Shown here one piece after another: positions 8,916 to 16,736 of a stretch of DNA of 64,000 nucleotides. The position numbers and the translations under genes are program-made. The stretch covers positions 248,001 through 312,000 of the forward strand of contig NZ_JAMXMV010000010.1 in NCBI RefSeq assembly GCF_024055715.1. Reading direction: 5' to 3'. Below the pieces are notes generated by a model. That model was not told the DNA's origin. It saw only the letters and a program-made list of their open reading frames with translations, and ran no database searches. The stretch is from Actinoallomurus soli. GTDB taxonomy: Bacteria; Actinomycetota; Actinomycetes; Streptosporangiales; Streptosporangiaceae. Position 1 is the stretch's first letter, and each line of letters starts with the position of its first letter.

Positions 8916-10403
8916 TCACCAGGCGAGAAGGCCCCAGTACACCGCCCACGGGATGAAGATCGCTCCTGCCGTCGCCACCACGGCGACGCGGACCCGGCCG
9001 CCGGCCGCCGGCGTACGCCGGTCCCGCCAGGCGGAGACGGCGGTGACGACGGTGGCGCCGGCGACGATGACGGCGAGGAGCTGGAGGATCAGCCAGGAGA
9101 TCGGGCGACCGGCGAGGACCGGGTCGCCCAGCCGCCCGCCGGTCGCGAAGATCGCGACCGTGTACAGGAGGGTTCCGGCGACGGTCACCAGACCCGTCGC
9201 CGCGAGCAGGCGGGCCGGTCGGCGGACCGGGGCCGCTGCGGTGCGCCCGAGAATCCGGCGCGCGATCCCGGTGACCGGGTATCCGGCGAATGCCAGCAGA
9301 AAGAACGCGATCGCGGCCCACTGAAGGCCGTTGGCCTCGTACCAGGCGCCGTTCGACGCGGCACGGCTGGTGAGCGCCTGCCGCGGGGGCGTGGCGGCGC
9401 TGGACATCGGCGGGTGACCGGCGGCGACCTGGTGGATCCACGACGTCATCGTGTCCGCGTAGCCGGGCGGGAGGGCACCCAGCGGGTGGCCGCCCAGCAG
9501 CGGGCCGCCGAGATTCTCGAACCCGTCGCTCGTACGGTGGCCGTTGTGGCCGGCGCCGGCGACGAACCGGATGGTCACGTGGTCGTTCCCCGCGCGGGCG
9601 AGGACGCGTTGGAAGATCTGCGCGCTCTCCCGTGGCGGCACCTGGGCGTCATGCTCGCCCCACAGCGCGAGCACCGGCTGCCGCAGGCGCTGGAGCACGG
9701 GCACCGGGTCGTGCCCGCCCTCCGGGAACAGGCCCGCGCCGTCGACGAGGTGCGCCGCCGGCCCCATGATCGTGTCGAGGAGTGATCCGGAGACGTGGTC
9801 ATGCCGCAGATGCACGGCGAGGTTCCAGGTCTGCGTGCGAAGCGGCGTACGGCCGGGGCCGCCGATCGTGATCAGGTAGGCGACGTCCGAGGACCGTGAC
9901 GCGGCCAGCGGCGCTACCCAGCCGCCCTCGCTGAACCCCCACAACCCGACCTTCGCCGGGTCGACGCCCGGACGGCCCCGGAGGGTCCGTACGCCGGCGA
10001 GCGCGTCGGCGGCCAGGAGGGAGAAGTCGCGGTGCATCTTGGAATAGCCGATGGTCCGCTTGTCGTAGACGAGCGTGGCGACGCCGCCACGGGCGAACGC
10101 CTCGGCCTCCTGCGCGTACTCCTGCCGGGGCCCCGGACCCGAGCCGCCCACCAGGACGATGCCCGGAACGCGACCCGTGGTCCCGCTCGGCGCGACGACC
10201 GTCCCGTGCAGGACCAGGCCGTCGCCGCCGCGAAAGGAGACGTCGGTGCGGGCGAGACCGTCGCGGGCGGCGCGCGGCGCGGCGGCGTACGCGGCTCGGG
10301 CCGGCGCCACCGGCGACGGCGCGAGCGCGAGCAACGACGGCACCAGCAGGCCGATCGCCCACCCGACCGCGCGGACGCGGCGGGATTTGAACGAGAGCAG
10401 CAT
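8916..10403 (-). CDS. secreted/membrane-anchored alpha/beta hydrolase with four C-terminal membrane segments
   Basis: A 495-residue protein. Residues 1 to about 45 are a signal peptide (AVGWAIGLLVPSLLALA), residues 50-330 an alpha/beta hydrolase (LVGGSGPGPRQEYA oxyanion loop, nucleophile Ser in GFSEGGWVAP, acid in WGEHDAQVPP, base His in GAGHNGH), and from about 365 three to four hydrophobic helices. The layout resembles extracytoplasmic X-Pro dipeptidyl peptidase-like/CocE-type hydrolases fused to a membrane tail. Substrate unknown. ATG 10403 is preceded by AAAGGAGA. The winged-helix regulator directly upstream is on the same strand, 108 bp away, so the pair may be one transcript controlled by the operator at 11125-11152. 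Confidence 0.82.
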   Translation of the reverse strand: MLLSFKSRRVRAVGWAIGLLVPSLLALAPSPVAPARAAYAAAPRAARDGLARTDVSFRGGDGLVLHGTVVAPSGTTGRVPGIVLVGGSGPGPRQEYAQEAEAFARGGVATLVYDKRTIGYSKMHRDFSLLAADALAGVRTLRGRPGVDPAKVGLWGFSEGGWVAPLAASRSSDVAYLITIGGPGRTPLRTQTWNLAVHLRHDHVSGSLLDTIMGPAAHLVDGAGLFPEGGHDPVPVLQRLRQPVLALWGEHDAQVPPRESAQIFQRVLARAGNDHVTIRFVAGAGHNGHRTSDGFENLGGPLLGGHPLGALPPGYADTMTSWIHQVAAGHPPMSSAATPPRQALTSRAASNGAWYEANGLQWAAIAFFLLAFAGYPVTGIARRILGRTAAAPVRRPARLLAATGLVTVAGTLLYTVAIFATGGRLGDPVLAGRPISWLILQLLAVIVAGATVVTAVSAWRDRRTPAAGGRVRVAVVATAGAIFIPWAVYWGLLAW

Positions 10404-10511
10404 GACGTGCTCTCCTTTCTCTGGGATTCGTGTACGCGAAGACACGCCGCATGGGCGTGGTGACACGGACTCCGCACACCGGGTCGCCGAGTTGCCGCTC
10501 GGCGACCCGGG

Positions 10512-11105
10512 TCATTCCGCGGAGCCCGCCTCGGGTTCGGTGGCCGCCGCCTCGGGGATGCCGAGCAGCCGGAAATGCACCGGGCGTGCGCTGGGAGGCG
10601 TCTCCTCCGCCGGCCGGGAGAAGCGGTAGACCAGCGCGATGTACTCCTCGAAGAACTCCTTCACCTCATCGAGCGTGAGACGAATGGTGGCGCGGGAGAA
10701 CAGGAACGCGTCCGCCCACTCGCCCAGCGCCTCAGGGTCGTCCGCGAAGCGCGAGAACAACTCGACGAACTCCGCGATGTTCTGCCGCGCCATCTCCGAG
10801 AGCGCCACGCGCATCTCCGGCGTCTGGCGGCTGTAGGGCGGGAACCGCCGGTCGCCGGGCACGACGCGCCACCAGCGTTCCCGTCCCTTGGACAGCTCGG
10901 GAACCTCCTCGATGAACCCGTGCTTGGCGAGCTGCCTGAGGTGGTAACTGGTCGATCCGGTGCTCTCGCCGAGCGCCCGGGCGAGGGTCGCGGAGTTCAT
11001 CGGCCCGTCGCGCAGGCACTTCTCGATCTTGTGCCGCAGCGGGTGCACGAGCAGCCGGAGCGCCGCCACATCGCTGATCTCCTGAGCCGGAGGACGATCT
11101 GCCAC
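10512..11105 (-). CDS. winged-helix (ArsR-like) transcriptional regulator
   Basis: A 197-residue protein with an N-terminal ArsR-like winged helix: LLVHPLRHKIEKCLRDG, TLARALGESTGSTSYHLRQL (recognition helix) and HGFIEEV wing. Residues 100-175 form a helical C-terminal domain with a conserved FEEYIALVYRFSRP-like segment of the kind seen in helix-turn-helix domain 20 regulators. GTG 11105 is chosen since the frame further upstream is antisense to merR and carries no family features. A double palindrome lies just upstream and is the obvious autoregulatory operator. The downstream neighbour in the same direction is the secreted hydrolase. Ligand unknown. Confidence 0.85.
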   Translation of the reverse strand: MADRPPAQEISDVAALRLLVHPLRHKIEKCLRDGPMNSATLARALGESTGSTSYHLRQLAKHGFIEEVPELSKGRERWWRVVPGDRRFPPYSRQTPEMRVALSEMARQNIAEFVELFSRFADDPEALGEWADAFLFSRATIRLTLDEVKEFFEEYIALVYRFSRPAEETPPSARPVHFRLLGIPEAAATEPEAGSAE

Positions 11106-11124
11106 CCCCCGATCATAAACAGGT

Positions 11125-11152
11125 GCAAAGAGTCTTTGCAAAGCCTCTTTGC
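11125..11152. promoter_or_regulatory. two overlapping GCAAAG-n3-CTTTGC palindromes, probable operator
   Basis: GCAAAG (11125-11130) pairs with CTTTGC (11134-11139), and GCAAAG (11138-11143) pairs with CTTTGC (11147-11152); the two 15-bp palindromes repeat at a 13-bp offset. They are A/T-rich in a GC-rich setting and lie 20-47 bp upstream of the winged-helix regulator's start. This spacing suggests two dimers bound side by side. Binding by that regulator is inferred. Confidence 0.7.
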
Positions 11153-11229
11153 AACTCGGTGGACGTCGTGATCGGCACGGCCACCACCTGATCGCTCCGA
11201 CCGCCGGGAACCGCGGTCGTCGGGCGGAC

Positions 11230-11267
11230 TTGACCTTCGAGCCGACTCGAACGTCTACCGTCGGTCC
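11230..11267 (+). promoter_or_regulatory. MerR-type promoter with dyad between -35 and -10
   Basis: A -35 TTGACC (11230-11235) is followed by the dyad TTCGAG-CCGA-CTCGAA (11236-11251) and a -10-like TCTACC (11254-11259), giving an 18-bp (or 19-20 by other choices) overlong spacer. This is the classical architecture of MerR-activated promoters. The predicted transcription start falls at or within one or two bases of the merR GTG at 11268, so the message would be leaderless. Confidence 0.7.
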
Positions 11268-12065
11268 GTGACCTCGATGCGCATCTCCCAGCTCGCCGAA
11301 CGCTCCGGCGTCCCGGCCACCACGCTGCGGTTCTACGAGACCGCGGGCCTGTTGCCGGCCGATCGCACCCCGGCCGGATACCGCGTCTACGGTCAGGACG
11401 CGATCGAACGGCTGTCGTTCATCGATGCCGCCAAGCACCTGGGCCTGCCGCTGGAGGAGATCGCCGACCTGCTCGCGGTCTGGGAGTCCGGCGCGTGCGC
11501 GGACGTCAAGGCCGACCTGCGACCTCGCGTGGCCGCCCGCCTTACCGAAGCCGAGCGTCGTATCGCCGAGCTGACCGCCTTCACCGCGACGCTCCACCGG
11601 GCGCTGGCCCACCTGGACGCCCTGCCCGACCGGGCCGGCGGGTGCGATCCCGAATGTGGCTTCCTCGACCCGGCGGCACGAACCGTACCGGCGCCATCGG
11701 AACCGTTCCCGCGACCGGAGACGGAGACGGAACGGCGTCCGCGACCGGAGTCGGAGACGGAGACGGAACGCTGGCGCACCGCCCCGGTGGCCTGCTCGCT
11801 CACCGCCCGGGAGGTGACCGAGCGCGCCGCGCACTGGCAGCGGGTCCTGACCGGCGCCGAGCACGAACCCATCGACGACGGCGTACGCCTCACGCTGCCC
11901 GCCGGGCACGCGGGTGAACTGGCCGCGCTCGCCGCCGAGGAACAGCGGTGCTGCCCGTTCTTCGACTTCCGCCTCCACCTGAACGGCTCCGTCGCGCACC
12001 TGGAGGTCCGCGCCCCCGCCGACGGCGCCGCCCTGCTCACCGACCTGTTCGGCGCAGCGACCTGA
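11268..12065 (+). CDS. MerR-family regulator with extra cysteine-bearing C-terminal domain
   Basis: A 265-residue protein. Residues 4-75 are a MerR winged helix (ISQLAERSGVPATTLRFYE, PAGYRVYGQDAIERLSFI) followed by the dimer helix to about 125 and a CDPECGF motif plausibly binding metal. A repeat-rich linker (PRPETETERRPRPESETETER region, about residues 147-165, encoded by a near-duplicate at 11707-11770) joins a second domain of about 95 residues with EEQRCCPFFDF and HLEVRAP. This Cys-Cys domain occurs with metal-type MerR proteins in actinomycetes. GTG 11268 fits a leaderless start; ATG 11277 is an alternative. Likely metal-responsive and linked to the YnfA gene 36 bp downstream. Confidence 0.8.
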   Translation: MTSMRISQLAERSGVPATTLRFYETAGLLPADRTPAGYRVYGQDAIERLSFIDAAKHLGLPLEEIADLLAVWESGACADVKADLRPRVAARLTEAERRIAELTAFTATLHRALAHLDALPDRAGGCDPECGFLDPAARTVPAPSEPFPRPETETERRPRPESETETERWRTAPVACSLTAREVTERAAHWQRVLTGAEHEPIDDGVRLTLPAGHAGELAALAAEEQRCCPFFDFRLHLNGSVAHLEVRAPADGAALLTDLFGAAT

Positions 12066-12101
12066 CCGCCCACCCGCCATCCGGAAGGATCCCCTGCCGC
12101 C

Positions 12102-12437
12102 ATGCTCGTCGCCCGCTCCATCGCCCTGTTCGTCCTCGCCGCGCTGTTCGAGATCGGCGGCGCGTGGCTGGTCTGGCAGGGTGTCCGAGAGCACCGCGGG
12201 TGGATCTGGGCGGGCGCGGGCATCATCGCGCTGGGCGTCTACGGGTTCGTCGCCTGCGGACAGCCCGACGCGCACTTCGGCCGGATCCTGGCGGCCTACG
12301 GCGGTGTCTTCGTCGCCGGCTCACTCACGTGGGGAGTGGTCGTCGACCGCTTCCGTCCGGACCGGTGGGACGTGATCGGCGCGCTGATCTGCCTGGCCGG
12401 CGTGGTCGTCATCATGTACGCCCCCCGCGGCCGCTGA
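12102..12437 (+). CDS. YnfA/UPF0060 family small membrane protein
   Basis: A 111-residue protein with four transmembrane helices ([69 protein letters not shown]). The EIGGAWLVW and AYGGVF motifs are diagnostic of the YnfA family, which is related to small multidrug resistance transporters; the substrate is not firmly known. It lies 36 bp behind the MerR gene on the same strand, so it is probably the regulator's target. A hairpin terminator follows 10 bp after the stop. Confidence 0.9.
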   Translation: MLVARSIALFVLAALFEIGGAWLVWQGVREHRGWIWAGAGIIALGVYGFVACGQPDAHFGRILAAYGGVFVAGSLTWGVVVDRFRPDRWDVIGALICLAGVVVIMYAPRGR

Positions 12438-12447
12438 ATACCGGAGC

Positions 12448-12486
12448 ACTGGCGGTCGCTGCGCTCTAGGAGCAGTGACCGCCGGT
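12448..12486. terminator. hairpin terminator between ynfA and a convergent lipoprotein gene
   Basis: Arms at 12448-12462 and 12472-12486 pair over about 15 bp with one G-U wobble and one further mismatch, with a 9-nt loop. It sits between two convergent stop codons and can act in both directions. The stem GGCGGTCGCTGC is the same as in the terminator at 8866-8903. Confidence 0.75.
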
Positions 12487-12500
12487 GATCAGAGGGCGTG

Positions 12501-12866
12501 TCAGCCGGGGAGCCTCGGCAGGCCGGTGAGCGCTACGGTCTGCCAGCCGCCCTTCCGCCGCTCGGCCGAGCACTGGAACCGGTAGCCCGCGAGCGCGGTC
12601 GGCGCACCCGGCGGACCCGGAGACCGGAAGACCGCGAGGACGGACCCCCCTACCGTCGCACGGCCATGACCGGAATCGACGTTCACCTGCTCACCGGAGA
12701 ACTCCGCCCGGAACTCCCTCAGCCTGTCCTGAACGGACCGCTCGCACGCCGCCTTGACCTGCGCCGGCCGGTCGTCCCGCTTCCCATGGCCGCCGCCACA
12801 ACCGGCCGCGAGCACGACGATGAGCAGACCGACACCCGCCGGTCGGAAACGCTTCGGTCCCGTCAT
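12501..12866 (-). CDS. small secreted lipoprotein of unknown function
   Basis: A 121-residue lipoprotein: signal peptide with lipobox VLAAGC near residue 20, then a charged domain of about 95 residues that contains two further cysteines (CERSVQ and FQCSAE), able to form a disulfide. I do not recognise a family. ATG 12866 is preferred over 12878 since it leaves a compact signal peptide. Convergent with ynfA. The 255 bp upstream to the lipid kinase gene (12867-13121) show no gene, repeat or clear promoter. Confidence 0.7.
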   Translation of the reverse strand: MTGPKRFRPAGVGLLIVVLAAGCGGGHGKRDDRPAQVKAACERSVQDRLREFRAEFSGEQVNVDSGHGRATVGGSVLAVFRSPGPPGAPTALAGYRFQCSAERRKGGWQTVALTGLPRLPG

Positions 12867-13121
12867 GTCCGCCAGCATGCCGCTGATCGATCGCTCATCA
12901 GACCGCCCTGGCCGCTGCCGGACACCCTCGAACCCGTGGCGAGCGAGATCAGGCGGCGCTTCTCTCAGCTGGCTTTGAGCTGTTCACGGGTCGAAGACGA
13001 AGAGGATCCGAATCTCACTGCGCCCCGAGGAACCCGGCCGTAGCGAAGGCAGGGGAATCAAGCCTCTGGCCGCATAAGGATCGCCGGACAAGGCTGGACC
13101 GGCCAGAAGTGGGGTGGTGGT

Positions 13122-14051
13122 TCAGCGGTCGGTGAAGTCCTGGGGGACCATGACGCGCAGGGCGTTGGGGCGGACGCGGATGTGGACCGGGGTGCTGCCG
13201 CGGATCTCGCCGTCGACGTCGAGGGGCAGGACGGGGTCGGTCTCCAGGCGCAGGTCGCCGGCGGTGAGGAACGGCTCGTCCTCCATGCTCAGGTACGACC
13301 CGGTCAGCGCGTGCCGGACGGCGGAGCCGACCAGGTGCAGGCGGCTGGCCGCGCCGAAGCGGTACGCCAGCAGCAGCCGGTCGTCGATGTCGGCGTCACG
13401 GGCGATGCGGCGGCCGCCGTGGAAGGCGCCGTTGGCGATGTTGAGCTGGTGCGTCTCGAACTCCAACTCGGTGTCGCCGGCGGTGATGCGGGCTCGGAAG
13501 GGCCGATGCCCGGGGAGAGCCGCCAGCGCGGTCAGCGGGTAGGCGGTGCGACCGAGATGCCGCTTCAGGCGATGCGGCACCCGGCCCGCGACCTGGACGG
13601 ACACGCCCAGGCTGACCATGTTCGTGAAGGCGTCCGGACCGGCCTGGCCGAGATCGACGTCGGCGACCTTGCCGGATCCGAGTGTCGCGATCGCGCCGTC
13701 CAGGTCCCCGGACCAGCCGATGCTGCGCGCGAAGTTGTTGGTGGTCCCGACGGGCAGCACGCCGAGCGCCAGGTCCAGGTCGGCCACGCGCTTGCCCGCG
13801 GTGCTCAGCGTGCCGTCGCCACCGGCGGCGATGAGCAGGTCGGGCTTCTCGGCGACCGCCTCGTCGAGGGCCTGCGGAAGGCGGCCTGGTCGCCGCACGT
13901 TGATCACCCGGGCGACGGCGACGCCCTGCTCGGCCAGCCGCCGGGGGGCGTGCTGGAGGAGGGCCTCGCCGGTACGGGCCCGGGCGTTGATCACGAGGAC
14001 GGCCGGGCCGCCGTCCCTGATGGCGGCCGTCAGGTCGGCTTTGCTGCGCAT
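13122..14051 (-). CDS. diacylglycerol kinase-family lipid kinase
   Basis: A 309-residue cytosolic lipid kinase. The N-terminal NAD-kinase-like fold carries VLVINARARTGEA and the catalytic glycine loop AAGGDGTLSTA (about residue 80), followed by LPVGTTNNFARSIG, typical of DagK/YegS lipid kinases that phosphorylate diacylglycerol-like lipids. The C-terminal beta-sandwich includes ANGAFHGGRRIARDADIDD. The ATG at 14051 removes an unconvincing extension antisense-like to terC. It lies 44 bp downstream of terC on the same strand; coupling between the two is possible but the roles look unrelated. Confidence 0.88.
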   Translation of the reverse strand: MRSKADLTAAIRDGGPAVLVINARARTGEALLQHAPRRLAEQGVAVARVINVRRPGRLPQALDEAVAEKPDLLIAAGGDGTLSTAGKRVADLDLALGVLPVGTTNNFARSIGWSGDLDGAIATLGSGKVADVDLGQAGPDAFTNMVSLGVSVQVAGRVPHRLKRHLGRTAYPLTALAALPGHRPFRARITAGDTELEFETHQLNIANGAFHGGRRIARDADIDDRLLLAYRFGAASRLHLVGSAVRHALTGSYLSMEDEPFLTAGDLRLETDPVLPLDVDGEIRGSTPVHIRVRPNALRVMVPQDFTDR

Positions 14052-14095
14052 GCCAGTGGTGATACCAGTTCCTGGACCTTTTAATGATCCTTTAC

Positions 14096-15076
14096 TCAAT
14101 CCTCGGCGGCCCTCAGCCGCGCGGGGGCGCGCCGCCGGGCGTACAGGCTCGTCGCGGTCACCGTCAGCAGGGTCACGACGATGACGACGAGGGACAGCGG
14201 CGTGGGGACCTCCGGGACCTGCGGCCAGGGACCGTGCGCCCAGTGCAGCACGAGCTTCACGCCGATGAACGCGAGGATGACGGCGAGCCCATAGCCCAGG
14301 TGGACGAGCTTGCTGAGCGTGTTCTGCAGGACGAAGTACAGCGCGCGCAGGCCGAAGAGGGAGAAGGCGTTCGCCGTGAAGACGAGGTACGGGTCCTGGG
14401 TGACGCCGTAGACGGCGGGGATCGAGTCCACGGCGAACACGATGTCGGCGGCGAACACCGCCACGACGACCAGCGCGAACGGCGTCAGCGCCCGCCGGCC
14501 ACCCTGTCGCGCGAACATCCGTGGCCCCTGATAGTCGTCGGTCACCGGCATCAGGCGGCGCAGCAGGCGGACCGAGCGCAGTGAGGAGACGTCGACCGCG
14601 TGGTCCGTGTCCTTGACCGCGTCCTTGAGGATCTTCACCGCGGTGACGAGCAGGACCGCGCCGAACAGCAGGAACGCCCAGTCCACCGCCTGCAACGCCG
14701 CCGCGCCGACCGCGATGAAGACGGCGCGCAGCACGAGGGCTCCCGCGATGCCGTACAGCAGGACGCGCTGGCTGAGCGCCCGTGGCACGGCGAACGCGGC
14801 GAGGAGCAGCATGAACACGAACAGGTTGTCCACGGACAGCGACTTCTCGACCAGGTAACCGGTGAAGTACTCCGTCCCGGTCCGCGCCCCGAACCACTTC
14901 CAGGCGAAGACGCCGTACAGGAACGGCAGGGCGATGTAGAAGCCGGACCACGCCAGCGACTCGCGCAGTGAGGGGGTGTGCGGCCGGCGGGTCATGATCA
15001 GGTCGACCGCGAACAGCGCGATGACCCCGGCGATGGTGATCGCCCACAACAGCGGCGATGCGACGGATTGAGACAC
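14096..15076 (-). CDS. TerC/Alx-family membrane protein, probable manganese exporter
   Basis: A 326-residue polytopic protein with about nine membrane helices. The conserved motifs VEKSLSVDNLFVFMLLL and AADIVFAVDSIPAVYGVTQD place acidic residues within the membrane, as in all TerC proteins. Length and motifs match the R_switched_Alx group (TIGR03718). TerC/Alx/MeeF relatives export Mn2+ or metallate exoenzymes (family knowledge). GTG 15076 is chosen because it follows GGGAG with a 5-nt gap and gives the usual N-terminus. The leader contains elements of a yybP-ykoY manganese riboswitch, which supports a role in Mn homeostasis. Confidence 0.9.
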   Translation of the reverse strand: MSQSVASPLLWAITIAGVIALFAVDLIMTRRPHTPSLRESLAWSGFYIALPFLYGVFAWKWFGARTGTEYFTGYLVEKSLSVDNLFVFMLLLAAFAVPRALSQRVLLYGIAGALVLRAVFIAVGAAALQAVDWAFLLFGAVLLVTAVKILKDAVKDTDHAVDVSSLRSVRLLRRLMPVTDDYQGPRMFARQGGRRALTPFALVVVAVFAADIVFAVDSIPAVYGVTQDPYLVFTANAFSLFGLRALYFVLQNTLSKLVHLGYGLAVILAFIGVKLVLHWAHGPWPQVPEVPTPLSLVVIVVTLLTVTATSLYARRRAPARLRAAED

Positions 15077-15099
15077 GGGAACTCCCGGCACGTCGATAC

Positions 15100-15200
15100 G
15101 GCCGAGGTCTCCTTCACCCGCCGTCACGCGGCGGACCGCCGCCCGGGGACCTCGTGGGAGGCCCGTACTGACCGGGTGGGCGCTGGGAAGTACTCCCCTC
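15100..15200 (-). promoter_or_regulatory. candidate yybP-ykoY-type (Mn2+) riboswitch in the terC leader
   Basis: Reading the minus strand, GGGGAGTAC (15198-15190) is followed by hairpin-forming GC-rich sequence and then GGTGAAGGAGACCTC (15118-15104), ending about 25 nt before the GTG of terC. The GGGGAGUA and GAGACC elements resemble the two conserved loops of the yybP-ykoY manganese riboswitch, which precedes Alx/TerC genes in many bacteria. Secondary structure was not computed, so this is a motif-and-context call. The leader would act on translation or termination. Confidence 0.6.
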
Positions 15201-15278
15201 TTGTCCCACCATATCCAGTTCGAGCGATCCGCTGCCATCACCGGCTTCCACCAGCCGGTCGTGGCAGCGACCGTCCGG

Positions 15279-15956
15279 TCAGGAACGATCGGTGTCGGAG
15301 GGCAGCGGCAGCAGATCGGCGTGCTCTACGGTGAAGCCGCCTTCGGTCACGGGGGCGAACGGAGCCGGTGCCATGCTGGTTCCGATCTCGGCCTCGTTGC
15401 CACCCCACATGCCGTCGTGTTTCACCATGTCGGCGTACTCCCATGAGAATCCGACACGGTCGCGGGAGTGACCTGGAGCGTCTTTGCCGCCGTCGTACAC
15501 ACTGAACCCCAGCCGCATGCCCACCCACGGAGGTCCGCCGGGGCTGACCTGAGTGATGACCGCCGTCAGGGTCGCGACCCCCGGGGCGGTCATCAACGAG
15601 TCGACCCGCCCGACGGCGGTGTAGGTCGTATTACGTTCTGCGGAATAGTGCGAGATCTTCACTGTTCCGGTCGCATCGTTCGGTGATCCGGGGAGCGTAC
15701 GCCCGTCGGCCCCGGGCACCGGACCGTGGGTGTACGGCACGCCGTGCGCGTTGATGCTGAACGTGCGGATGTCCTTGTCGGCGAGATAGGTCAGCCGCAC
15801 CTGCGCGGTTCCAGCGACGCTCGCGACTTCGGGCCGACCGTGTTCGGGTTCGGGAACGGCGCCGACCGCGGTCGCGGTTCCCACGGTGGCGGCGGTGGCC
15901 ACCGTGAACAGCATGACGATCTTTTTCAGGTGCATGGAATCCTTTTTCAGGTGCAT
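15279..15956 (-). CDS. secreted protein of unknown function
   Basis: A 225-residue protein with a cleavable signal peptide (KKIVMLFTVATAATVGTATA, then AVP). The mature part is beta-rich with no family I recognise; it includes RLTYLADKDIRTFSINAHG and a C-terminal WEYADMVKHDGMWGG segment. Two in-frame ATG codons with their own ribosome sites exist at 15956 (GGAGGG) and 15935 (AAGGA) because of an exact 21-nt duplication. I take 15956. It lies 29 bp downstream of the interrupted membrane gene in the same direction and probably shares its promoter. Confidence 0.65.
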   Translation of the reverse strand: MHLKKDSMHLKKIVMLFTVATAATVGTATAVGAVPEPEHGRPEVASVAGTAQVRLTYLADKDIRTFSINAHGVPYTHGPVPGADGRTLPGSPNDATGTVKISHYSAERNTTYTAVGRVDSLMTAPGVATLTAVITQVSPGGPPWVGMRLGFSVYDGGKDAPGHSRDRVGFSWEYADMVKHDGMWGGNEAEIGTSMAPAPFAPVTEGGFTVEHADLLPLPSDTDRS

Positions 15957-15962
15957 GGAATC
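15921..15962 (-). repeat. exact 21-nt tandem duplication across a start codon
   Basis: Positions 15921-15941 and 15942-15962 are identical. On the minus strand each copy carries a ribosome-site-like segment and an ATG and encodes DSMHLKK. The duplication doubled the translation start of the secreted protein gene and is recent, since there is no mismatch. Confidence 0.9.
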
Positions 15963-15985
15963 CCTCCGGATTCGAACGCGACGTT

Positions 15986-16546
15986 TCATTGGGCGGAGCG
16001 ACGGCGGCGCAGGTGGTAATGGACGGTGACCAGGGCGAGCAAGGGCCCCCAGAGCACCAGCGGCGCGTACACGACCTTGATCAGCCAGGACGCCCAGGCA
16101 GCGGCGTTGATCTCGGCGTGGAAGCAGGTGTAGACGAACAGCCCCCCATAGATCGTCGTGGCCACCGCGCCGAGTGCGGCCGGAATCGTGGCGGTGAGAA
16201 CCGGAATGGTCCTGCCGCCCACGAACGGGATCCACCGGGGCCAGCTCTCACCTCAGGGTCGGATGAGCCCGAGCGCCAGGGCACCGAACGCCTCCGACAA
16301 CACGCTGAGAGCGATCAGGTAGATCGAACCCCGGCCAGGAGTGTGCAGGGCCTTCATCTCCGAGTCGGCCAGCCCGAGGCTGAATCCGGCGGCCAGTCCG
16401 ACCCGCCACAGACCGGACGGCACGTTCACCAGCGCCGCTCCGTGCGCGGCCCAGAAGGCCCAACGGGGGACGCCCGGCACCGTGCGCCCCGACGACAGGC
16501 TCACATACGTGTCCGCATCCGTCGGACGGGCAGGCGACATGGGCAT
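15986..16546 (-). pseudogene. polytopic membrane protein gene interrupted by one in-frame TGA
   Basis: The frame from ATG 16546 (or 16540) encodes MPMSPARPTDADTYVSLS, helices including RWAFWAAHGAALVNVPSGLW and IYLIALSVLSEAFGALALGL, then IRP and a TGA at 16255-16253. The same frame continues GESWPRWIPFVGGRTIPVL and two more helices to the stop at 15986. The two halves join without a shift, and the TGA sits where TGG (Trp) is expected in RPWGE-type loops of such proteins (my recollection of the family pattern). A nonsense mutation or a base-calling error is the simplest reading. A short restart from GTG 16222 would give a 78-residue fragment. Confidence 0.75.
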
Positions 16547-16736
16547 GGCGATCTCCAGGGGTAACCGGCTCAGCGGACCGAAGAGCGGGTGTCTCGGCCA
16601 TGGCAAACATCTCGTTGAACCGGTACCGTCCGACTCCCCCGGCGGAGCCGGGATGGCACAGTGCCCTCCCCCTATCGAGGGAAACCCGCTCGCGGGCCGG
16701 CCCTCTCGTTGATGCGCGGCGAACCCCGCCGGCCGG

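Noticed and set aside
14052-15047. N-terminal extension of the lipid kinase frame through terC
   Set aside because: The extension is an out-of-frame reading of terC; the kinase's conserved start is near 14051.
16253-16255. TGA as a selenocysteine codon
   Set aside because: The position is expected to be Trp, there is no catalytic context, and no SECIS-like hairpin was seen just downstream.
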